Assembly: GCA_902769525.1 (NCBI GenBank)
Contig: CACXPG010000014.1
Location: forward strand, 1 to 47,646
Length of the DNA: 47,646 bases
Source of the DNA: an uncultured Bacteroidia bacterium
Lineage (GTDB): Bacteria > Bacteroidota > Bacteroidia > Bacteroidales > UBA932
Direction: 5' to 3'
In this document: positions 42,489-47,646 of the stretch, piece after piece
Layout of the letters: the number at the start of each line of letters is the position of its first letter
Numbering within the stretch: the first letter of the stretch is position 1
Notes under the pieces: generated by a model
The model's input: the letters and a program-made list of their open reading frames with translations, nothing else
Told to the model about the DNA's origin: nothing
Databases searched by the model: none
Program-made: the position numbers and the translations under genes

Positions 42489-43397
42489 TTATTTGATGGC
42501 CTGCTTTATTAAGCTAAGAATATATTCGAATTGTTCTGCATCACGAACCTGAATGCGATAATCTCCATTTCCGTGATGTCCGATATTAGATACATCAACC
42601 GCTAATCCTAATCCGTCTTTAAGTTCACCTTTTGTGAGATTGATGAAAATACAAAGCGAATTCTTAAAAGGTTCAAGATCACATATATTAGAACCATTCT
42701 TCTTGAAAGCAGCATATAGTTTTGTGAACTTTGTTACTATATCAGAATCAAGGGATAAAATTCCATCTCGGAATTTCCCATAGAGCTCGTGTATTTCATC
42801 AGGTATTCCTTTGAATAAAGTATCTTCAGAATAAGGGATTGTTTTATTGATAATATCTTTTGTTTTGTCAGAGGATTTCATCAAAGTTGAGATATTTGCC
42901 GCATGTTTTGATTTGCCTATCGGATTGAACAATATTGTATCATTAGCAAAACGACGAATTTCCCAAAGCTCTATTGAAAGATCTTTGAAATCTGTAGCCA
43001 TCTTTTGTTTCTCGCTGAATTCCCGGCAAATGAAGATTATACGAGATTGAGACCAATCGAAATCACTTTTGCAGAAATTAGTTTTCTTTGCATTGTTATA
43101 TGCTAATACACATTCTGCTTGGTTTTTAAGCATTTGATTGAGATAAGAGACTCCTTGATCAAAGATGCTAGTGGAGGAATCTTTCTTATACTCAATAATG
43201 ACAAATGACTTAGTGGTTGTATCAAAAGCAAGAGTGTCAAACCGGGATTCTTGAACAGTTAGTTCTGTCTGAACAAAATCTAGATCCATCAATTGTCTCA
43301 AATTGTTCTCAACAAGTGTCTGAATCTCTTTCTCTAGTTTAAATGGCTTTTCTTTGACTGCCATTATTTTTCCCTTTGAATGCTGATATAAGCGCAT
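42489..43397 (-). CDS. DUF5655-type protein with PD-(D/E)XK-like N-domain
   Basis: A 302-residue protein. Residues 12-150 include ESRFDTLAFDTTTKSFVIIE and EYKKD, a D-x(n)-ExK arrangement as in PD-(D/E)XK nucleases, followed by AECVLAYNNAKKTNF. Residues about 190-300 match the DUF5655 pattern (ELYGKFRDGILSLDSDIVTK, FINLTKGELKDGLGLAVDV, GNGDYRIQVRD). Relatives are found near restriction-modification genes, but no function is proven. ATG 43397 is kept because MRLYQxxxGK precedes the conserved KPFKLEKEIQ; ATG 43364 is an alternative with a better ribosome site. Low GC, like the rest of the island. Confidence 0.75.
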   Translation of the reverse strand: MRLYQHSKGKIMAVKEKPFKLEKEIQTLVENNLRQLMDLDFVQTELTVQESRFDTLAFDTTTKSFVIIEYKKDSSTSIFDQGVSYLNQMLKNQAECVLAYNNAKKTNFCKSDFDWSQSRIIFICREFSEKQKMATDFKDLSIELWEIRRFANDTILFNPIGKSKHAANISTLMKSSDKTKDIINKTIPYSEDTLFKGIPDEIHELYGKFRDGILSLDSDIVTKFTKLYAAFKKNGSNICDLEPFKNSLCIFINLTKGELKDGLGLAVDVSNIGHHGNGDYRIQVRDAEQFEYILSLIKQAIK

Positions 43398-43421
43398 AAC
43401 AACTTATTTAATTCTGGTATA

Positions 43422-43445
43422 CAAATATAGTTGTTTTGTAAACAA
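43422..43445 (-). promoter_or_regulatory. -7 box and overlapping palindrome upstream of the DUF5655 gene
   Basis: Minus-strand TATATTTG (43422-43429) is preceded by a 15-base palindrome TTGTTT-TGT-AAACAA (43431-43445) in the promoter spacer, as for a repressor site. It sits at the boundary with the truncated hsdS cassette and could also be a recombination landmark. Confidence 0.45.
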
Positions 43446-44560
43446 TATCTTCCAATATATCCCATTATCCGAAGGAAGTTCTATTTGCTCTCCCCAAAGG
43501 CTGGGTGTGGTGTAGAGGAAACGATGTTTTTCTTCCAATGGAAAGTACTTCACCTCATGTGAAAAACGCTCCAAGTAGAGCTACAAGACTTGTCTGTCAG
43601 GGTGATGTTTTATTCTCTATGGTTAGACCGTATCTTAGGAATATCGCACGAGTTGAATCTGACGGATGCATTGCGTCGACAGGTTTTTATGTATGTAGAT
43701 GCTCAAATGCGATTGATAGCAAGTATTGCTACTATTTAATGTTATCTGATTATGTTGTGGAAGGTCTTAATCAATATATGAAAGGAGACAATTCTCCGTC
43801 CATAAACAACAATCACATTACATCATGGTTTTATCCAATACCACCTATTGCAGAGCAGAACAGAATATGCAATTGTATAGATTCGCTGTTCTCAATGGTT
43901 GACATTTTGAGCAAAGATCAATTATTGCTCCAAAAGACTATAGACTTATGTCGCACTAAAATTCTTGATCTTGCCATCCATGGCAAACTCGTAGCAATAG
44001 AGCTTCTTAAACGTATTAACCCTAATTTCAAACCTTCCGATAACCTTCATTATAATGATTCTTTACCAAAAAGTTGGATTAAATGTCATCTAGAAGATAT
44101 ATGTGTTATTCTCGATTCACAAAGAAGACCAATTAATGCAAAAGAACGTGCAGCGAGAAGTGAGTCAAGCGAAAATAAGTATCCGTATTATGGAGCTACT
44201 GGTCAAGTCGGGACAATTAATGATTATCTATTAAACGGCGATTATATCCTTTTAGGTGAGGATGGCGCACCATTTCTTGATTCCTTTGCAGCTAAAGCAT
44301 ATTCTGTTTCTGGAAAGATTTGGGTTAATAATCATGCACACATTCTGTCTCCAAAGATTAATAACAACTTCTTCCTTTATTATTTGAATTATATAGATTA
44401 TCACCCATACATGACAGGCTCGACAAGACTAAAACTCACGCAAGAAGCGATGAAAAAAATTGTGTTTGTTCTGCCTCCTTTAATGGAGCAGCAAAGAATA
44501 GTCGAAAAAATAGAAAAACTGTTTTCTGTACTAGATTTTTTCGGAAATAATTGCGCTTAA
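43442..44560 (+). pseudogene. hsdS: Silent hsdS cassette 1 (5'-truncated Type I specificity subunit)
   Basis: The open frame begins after a stop at 43439-43441 and has no ATG before GTG 43505. It enters directly at the conserved entry to the first target-recognition domain (LPKGWVWCR). TRD1 is then too short: WVWCR is joined to GNDVFLPME, so about 40-60 residues seem missing. After IPPIAEQNRI comes the central conserved helix (ILSKDQLLLQKTIDLCR, DLAIHGKLV) and a full second TRD (YPYYGATGQVGTINDYLLNG, LPPLMEQQRIVEKIEKLF). Type I S subunits set the DNA sequence methylated and cut. The copy cannot be translated alone and must be expressed by inversion. An 8-residue stretch found in the other copy is missing after GKLV. 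Confidence 0.85.
43894..44053 (+). repeat. Inverted repeat arm, left (hsdS central conserved region)
   Basis: This segment recurs in inverted orientation at 47463-47646. The first 99 bases (43894-43992 against 47548-47646) are identical to the window end. After a 24-base in-frame deletion the last 27 bases match perfectly again, with about four mismatches between. It is the likely exchange region for TRD2 swapping. Confidence 0.88.
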
Positions 44561-44581
44561 GGAAAAGAATACTTTACTTTG
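44551..44581 (+). promoter_or_regulatory. Putative promoter of structured RNA 1
   Basis: TTGC (44551-44554), 19 bases, TTACTTTG (44574-44581): one mismatch to each box of the Bacteroidetes consensus. Transcription would begin near 44586, exactly where the long RNA stem begins. Confidence 0.4.
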
Positions 44582-44585
44582 CAAC

Positions 44586-44676
44586 AAAAGGAGTTGAGTA
44601 GAGCCTCGATACTAGAACGGAGCGACGGGTAAAACCGTCGAGGAGTTGTGCAAATCAATCGCTCAGCTCCTTTTTA
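44586..44676 (+). ncRNA. Candidate structured RNA 1 (about 90 nt) at the recombinase 3' end
   Basis: A 13-bp stem joins AAAAGGAGTTGAG (44586-44598) to CTCAGCTCCTTTT (44662-44674) with one G-U pair. Inside is a 6-bp hairpin CGACGG-GTAAAA-CCGTCG (44623-44640) that competes with or extends a CCTC/GAGG pairing. The closing stem ends in a T-run, so the RNA carries its own terminator; read on the minus strand it can also end the recombinase transcript, whose stop is at 44677. The 60-base interior is too long for an ordinary terminator. I know no family for it. A large bidirectional terminator is the alternative. Confidence 0.45.
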
Positions 44677-45480
44677 TTACCAGGTAACGATTTTATCTAC
44701 AATTTTTTGCTGTTCCGTTGCCGTTTTTCGTAGATATATACGAGTGGTCTCAATGCTTTCGTGTCCCATCAAATCAGCCAGGAATGCAATATCATTGTAT
44801 TTCTCTAGGAAATTCTTAGCAAATCTGTGACGAAATGAGTGAGGATATACAACCTTAGGATCTATACCGTATTCTACGGCGAAATGTTTTAGTTGTTGAG
44901 AGATTCCTCTAGCAGAAATGACTTTACCATATTTATTTCTAAAAACATATCCGGAACCTAATCCTTTATCTTTAAGCCATGTGTAAGCTTCCTCCCTTAA
45001 TCTTTTAGGTATGTATAATCTTCTGATTTTTCCGCCTTTTGTGTAGATATCCAAATAACCGACTTCTACATGTTCAACTTTTATTTTCAAAAGCTCGCTG
45101 ATTCTAGCTCCTGTGGCAGCCATAAACCACACGACGAAATACCATTCTAAATAACCATCAGTCTTTAATCTCTTCTTGAGAAATCTGTAGTCTGCATCAC
45201 TAATAACATTCTCCAAGTAATTCTTCTGTTGAACTTTGACAAACTTCATCTTTAGTTTGTCTTTCTTTAAAAATTCCAAATACTTATTTATCCCCTGAAG
45301 ACGAAGATTAACCGTCTGTGGCTTAAAGTGTTCCATAAGAAAGCCTTTGAAAGCAAAAAGGTTCTCTCTGTTTACGAGACCATAATTAGATATAAAATAG
45401 TTTACCGTCCACACATAAGACTGTACAGTATTGTCCGCCAGCCCCAAATCTTCTAAAAATACTTTAAAAGTCTTACTCAT
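44677..45480 (-). CDS. Tyrosine recombinase of the hsdS inversion locus
   Basis: A 267-residue recombinase with a SAM-like N-domain (1-90: MSKTFKVFLEDLGLADNTVQ) and a catalytic domain: Arg126 (AATGARISELL), Lys148/151 (YTKGGKIRR), His214 and Arg217 (HSFRHRF), His240 (LMGHESIETT), Tyr249. The motifs FVKVQQK, GARISELLKIKVEHVE and the C-terminal IVDKIVTW are those of the recombinase group found beside phase-variable hsdS genes in Firmicutes and Bacteroidetes. It lies inside the segment bounded by the inverted repeats, so it would invert together with its own locus. Structured RNAs flank it on both sides. Confidence 0.92.
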   Translation of the reverse strand: MSKTFKVFLEDLGLADNTVQSYVWTVNYFISNYGLVNRENLFAFKGFLMEHFKPQTVNLRLQGINKYLEFLKKDKLKMKFVKVQQKNYLENVISDADYRFLKKRLKTDGYLEWYFVVWFMAATGARISELLKIKVEHVEVGYLDIYTKGGKIRRLYIPKRLREEAYTWLKDKGLGSGYVFRNKYGKVISARGISQQLKHFAVEYGIDPKVVYPHSFRHRFAKNFLEKYNDIAFLADLMGHESIETTRIYLRKTATEQQKIVDKIVTW

Positions 45481-45505
45481 TTTCTTGGTATTTCAAAAAA
45501 CTAAC

Positions 45506-45513
45506 TATATTTG
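45506..45513 (+). promoter_or_regulatory. -7 element of structured RNA 2
   Basis: TATATTTG on the plus strand, divergent from the recombinase gene. The predicted start at 45518-45520 coincides with the foot of the RNA's first stem. Confidence 0.55.
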
Positions 45514-45515
45514 CA

Positions 45516-45613
45516 TTGGAAGATTGAAGGGGTTATAGGTAAAGGGGTAGCCCTCCTGTAACCCGGAACCGGAAATCTTCTAAAAACCACCTTGCTACCG
45601 AGGTGGTTTTACT
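45516..45613 (+). ncRNA. Candidate structured RNA 2 (about 95 nt) divergent from the recombinase
   Basis: A perfect -7 box is followed by a nested hairpin and a terminator, with no protein frame. Stem 1: TTGGAAGATT (45516-45525) with AATCTTCTAA (45574-45583). Stem 2: GGGTTATAGG (45530-45539) with CCTGTAACCC (45555-45564), one G-U pair. Stem 3: AGGG-GTAG-CCCT (45543-45554), stacked on stem 2 across a TAA bulge. A 10-bp terminator hairpin then ends in TTTT (45583-45610). The promoter-stem-terminator layout equals that of structured RNA 1. No Rfam-like family comes to mind; antitoxin, regulator of the recombinase and leader RNA are all open. Confidence 0.55.
45583..45610. terminator. Bidirectional terminator between structured RNA 2 and the nuclease-like gene
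   Basis: AAAACCACCT-N8-AGGTGGTTTT, a perfect 10-bp stem with A/T flanks on both sides. On the minus strand it overlaps the last codons (KPPR, stop) of the nuclease-like gene. Confidence 0.85.
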
Positions 45614-46131
45614 ATTTCTATCATAGCGTCATATATCACTGCGATGACCCTCGTTATCGATTGAGTCTTTTGCTTACTAAACTTTTCATACATAAGCCAA
45701 CTTTCTAATACCTTCTTATAATTAAACAAGTTGACATCAGGGTAGTAAAGAATAAGACTCTCTGCTCCTTGTTTTACAGCATCGTATATCTTTGTTCTTG
45801 TTGACCATCTGCCATTACCTTCAACTGCTTTTATTTCCAGATTTAAGCCATCTAGTAGTCCGTCAAACTGTTTGAACAAACTATTATGACTGTCTTCGGA
45901 TAGGAGAAGGATTCTATGACCATTATTTCTCATCACATCAGTGACATGCCTTTCATAATCTCCACGTTTACAACCAAATGGTCCCATGCTTTTATCAAAG
46001 CAATGGTCCTTGTGAATGGCACTAAGTCCTCCTGACATCCAATCAAATTGGACATCTAAATAATCCGTATCTTCTGATAGAATGTAAAACGCAATAAGAT
46101 TCTCTTCCCAACTATACCCAACAGCACTCAT
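45595..46131 (-). CDS. Nuclease-toxin-like protein (CdiA-CT/BECR or PD-(D/E)XK-like)
   Basis: A 178-residue protein of unknown function. The central pattern GGLSAIHKDHCFDK, GDYERHVTDVMRNNGHRILL, then FDGLLDGLNLEIKAVEG, followed by RWSTRTKIYDAVKQGAESLI and LYYPDVNLF, has a D-x-E-x-K core. It resembles nuclease domains of toxin and phage-borne Bacteroidetes proteins with the order xHxxHxFDxxKGxYExxV, LLSE, DGLxxGxxxEIK. It may act on DNA or RNA; this is inference from the pattern. Its start overlaps the upstream 82-residue gene by 20 bases, so the two are probably coupled. The 3' end lies inside a terminator hairpin. Confidence 0.6.
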   Translation of the reverse strand: MSAVGYSWEENLIAFYILSEDTDYLDVQFDWMSGGLSAIHKDHCFDKSMGPFGCKRGDYERHVTDVMRNNGHRILLLSEDSHNSLFKQFDGLLDGLNLEIKAVEGNGRWSTRTKIYDAVKQGAESLILYYPDVNLFNYKKVLESWLMYEKFSKQKTQSITRVIAVIYDAMIEIVKPPR

Positions 46132-46360
46132 TCCAGACCTCTTTCTGTGTACGGAAAGGTCGAATAAGTTGGATGATATCTCGCTGAATAAAATATTTGG
46201 AGCAGAACACTCCGATAGCGTCTCTTAAAGTCCATCCAGCTGCATATTGCAATTCCTTATCACCACCACAAATGCGGTAGACAGTATATGCTGTATGCTC
46301 CTGATTTGTTTCAGGTTCAAAAGAAGGAACTGTCTTCACATTCAACCTCACGTAATCCAT
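46112..46360 (-). CDS. Small protein coupled to the nuclease-like gene
   Basis: An 82-residue protein not recognised: MDYVRLNVKTVPSFEPETNQ, a central TVYRICGGDKELQYAAGWTL and an Arg/Gln-rich C-terminus (IQRDIIQLIRPFRTQKEVW). No TM segment or signal is visible. It overlaps the nuclease-like gene by 20 bases in another frame, as in toxin-antitoxin or nuclease-immunity pairs, but there is no sequence proof of that. A -7 box TACTTTTG (46415-46422, minus) lies about 55 bases upstream. It is located within the invertible segment. Confidence 0.5.
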   Translation of the reverse strand: MDYVRLNVKTVPSFEPETNQEHTAYTVYRICGGDKELQYAAGWTLRDAIGVFCSKYFIQRDIIQLIRPFRTQKEVWNECCWV

Positions 46361-46414
46361 ACTTCATTAGTTATAACACAGTTCCATTTGATCGTGGATG
46401 GAGAACCAGTAACA

Positions 46415-46457
46415 CAAAAGTAAGAAAAGATTTGAAAATGAAGCTATAGTAATAGCT
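46415..46457 (-). promoter_or_regulatory. -7 box and inverted repeat at the edge of cassette 2
   Basis: TACTTTTG (46415-46422, minus strand) for the two-gene unit. A perfect AGCTAT-AGTA-ATAGCT inverted repeat (46442-46457) lies where its -33 region would be and where hsdS homology of cassette 2 starts. Confidence 0.4.
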
Positions 46458-46460
46458 CAT

Positions 46461-47003
46461 TTTTCTTCTGATATCCTTCATTATGAGGAATGCCCTAGCG
46501 GATGGGTGGTCGTGCAGTTTAAGAGTATTATAGATCTTCTCTCTGGTAGAGACCTTGAAACTACTCGATGCAACTCAGAAGGACATGGTTTGCCATATTT
46601 AGTTGGAGCCAGTTGCATTGAGGATGGCTGTTTAAAGTTTTTTCGCTGGACCGAAACCCCTGAAGTAATCTCAAAGGAAGAAGATGTTTTACTCTCGTGC
46701 AAAGGAACGGTCGGCGAGGTTCTTCATAACACTGTTGGAGATATCCATATTGCAAGGCAGTTTATGGCAATTAGAAGCAAAGCCCCTAACTATATACGTC
46801 CCAAATACCTCGAACTTCTTATCAAAGCATCAATAGAAAAATTAAAAAAGGCGGCTAGAGGAATCATTCCGGGAATCTCTCGAGAAGATATACTGGATTT
46901 GACTGTGATGATACCACCATATGAGGAACAAAAAAGAATCTTATCGGAAATTGCCGAGTTTAATCAACTCGTTTCGCTAATCGCTTATAATATTGGTGAC
47001 TAG
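46461..47003 (+). pseudogene. hsdS: Silent hsdS cassette 2 (second target-recognition domain only)
   Basis: The frame is open from 46413 but has no start codon before GTG 46506; hsdS-like sequence begins about 46461 (FSSDILHYEECPSGWVVV). It carries one target-recognition domain (GLPYLVGASCIEDGC, EEDVLLSCKGTVGEV, RGIIPGISREDILDLTV) and the closing IPPYEEQKRILSEIAEF helix, with stop at 47001-47003. It is an alternative TRD2 donor: 14 bases CCTTCATTATGAGG (46475-46488) match the opposite-strand hsdS at 47459-47472. Its end overlaps that of the opposing hsdS by 27 bases. Untranslatable alone, so silent until recombined. Confidence 0.82.
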
Positions 47004-47646
47004 AAGATCCAACTGCGTGAAAAGATTTTTTACCGCAGACACTATTCTTCGTTGCTCTAGTAAGGGTGGAATAGGGATTGGTATTTTTGAATACTCGGAA
47101 ATCCAATACCGTTTATGTGTGTCACCAACGAGCCTAGTTATGCTCATAAAGAGCGCTAAATATTGAAGATCTATACTACCACGTGCATGCAGAATTTTCA
47201 TAGCTGATGACTTTACCTTAAAAGGAAAGTCAACATACTTTGACTCTGTTGTAAAATCATCGAAAATTATCACGGGAAGGTTATTGCAGATTCCGAATGT
47301 TTCGCTTGTGTATCCTAAAACAAAGGACTTCCCAGGAGTAAGGACTGGAGTCTGGAAATCATCCGAATAATCAACCGTTTTTACAATATAGGCTTGAGGC
47401 TGTTCATAATCGAGTACATCTTCTAAACAGCATAGAGTCCATCCTGAAGGGATGTCTCCCTCATAATGAAGGTTATCGGAAGGTTTGAAGTTAGGGTTTA
47501 TGCGTTTAAGAAGCTCAATTGCAGGTTCATCGTTAGGTTCCTGGGGGACGAGTTTGCCATGGATGGCAAGATCAAGAATTTTAGTGCGACATAAGTCTAT
47601 AGTCTTTTGGAGCAATAATTGATCTTTGCTCAAAATGTCAACCATT
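46977..47646 (-). CDS. hsdS: Type I restriction specificity subunit HsdS, C-terminal part (probably expressed copy)
   Basis: The 5' end lies outside the window. The visible 222 residues start in the central conserved helix (ILSKDQLLLQKTIDLCR, DLAIHGKLVPQEPNDEPAIE). They then give the linker to the second TRD (DNLHYEGDIPSGWTLCCLED), the TRD itself, and the closing IPPLLEQRRIVSAVKNLF helix. The full-length linker, including PQEPNDEP missing from cassette 1, and its position as the outermost copy suggest this is the one read with hsdM and hsdR beyond the window. S pairs with two M and two R subunits. TRD2 is replaceable by inversion with cassettes 1 and 2. Confidence 0.85.
   Translation of the reverse strand, partial: MVDILSKDQLLLQKTIDLCRTKILDLAIHGKLVPQEPNDEPAIELLKRINPNFKPSDNLHYEGDIPSGWTLCCLEDVLDYEQPQAYIVKTVDYSDDFQTPVLTPGKSFVLGYTSETFGICNNLPVIIFDDFTTESKYVDFPFKVKSSAMKILHARGSIDLQYLALFMSITRLVGDTHKRYWISEYSKIPIPIPPLLEQRRIVSAVKNLFTQLDLLVTNIISD
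47463..47646 (-). repeat. Inverted repeat arm, right (hsdS central conserved region)
   Basis: Partner of 43894-44053. The arm reaches the window end and probably continues. It is 24 bases longer than the left arm, the difference being exactly eight codons. Near its inner end (47459-47472) is the short match to cassette 2. Confidence 0.88.

Noticed and set aside
44586..44676. tRNA or tRNA-like gene
   Set aside because: No acceptor/T-arm pattern or CCA; the outer stem is 13 bp and ends in a T-run.
44677..45480. Second copy of chromosomal XerC/XerD
   Set aside because: The sequence around the catalytic residues and the IVDKIVTW end belong to the hsdS-associated recombinase group, and xerC is present at 36406.
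44586..45613. Retron or group II intron RNA beside the recombinase
   Set aside because: There is no reverse transcriptase gene in the window, and the RNAs lack msr/msd or intron domain V features.

Overview
The window looks like a chromosomal segment of a gut-type member of the order Bacteroidales (Bacteroidota). Three things point there. Promoters follow the TTTG-N19-TAnnTTTG pattern, clearest before aspA. Most genes lack a Shine-Dalgarno, while rpsU carries a near-perfect one. The gene families are typical of the phylum: split UshA-type nucleotidases, a BtuB/BtuG-like pair, methylmalonyl-CoA mutase MutAB, futalosine hydrolase and a DUF2795 mini-protein. I cannot name the genus. No rRNA, tRNA, IS element or CRISPR array was seen.

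Layout. (1) 1-4.0 kb is the end of an integrative mobilizable or conjugative element: the C-terminus of a TraG/MobC-type coupling protein, a tandem-HTH regulator with an operator-like inverted repeat, a Toprim primase-like protein, an excisionase-like HTH protein and a tyrosine integrase, followed by three tandem 12-bp repeats. (2) 4.1-18.5 kb is housekeeping: DUF2795, a minus-strand group folE-mqnB-ABC ATPase-cobalamin adenosyltransferase, a two-component system, a NatAB-like ABC exporter with two 5'-nucleotidase halves, an HHH protein, rsmI, an acidic coiled-coil protein, tdk, a 41-residue protein and aspA. (3) 18.5-28.6 kb is a long tightly packed minus-strand run: GH18 lipoprotein, [FeFe]-hydrogenase-like protein, parE, acyltransferase, TolC, HlyD and two ABC-2 permeases with no ATPase gene. 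(4) 28.6-42.4 kb holds a DUF486 protein, a second GH18 lipoprotein with an esterase/propeller protein, mutB-mutA, rpsU-xerC, btuG-btuB, a thioredoxin-like protein and an ADP-ribosylglycohydrolase. (5) 42.4-47.6 kb is an AT-richer accessory island: a DUF5655 protein and an invertible Type I restriction-modification specificity locus.

How the genes work together. A vitamin B12 theme runs through the core: surface capture and uptake (BtuG/BtuB), conversion to adenosylcobalamin (PduO-type transferase) and use by MutAB in the succinate/propionate branch. The right-hand island is the most unusual part. Two 5'-truncated hsdS cassettes lie opposite an intact hsdS reading frame whose 5' end is outside the window. 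They share inverted repeats and enclose a tyrosine recombinase of the type found in phase-variable hsdS loci. The same segment carries two predicted small structured RNAs and a two-gene unit with a nuclease-like protein. Inversion would swap target-recognition domains and so change the methylome. The RNAs and the nuclease-like pair are not explained by known hsdS shufflons and are the best candidates for something undescribed.
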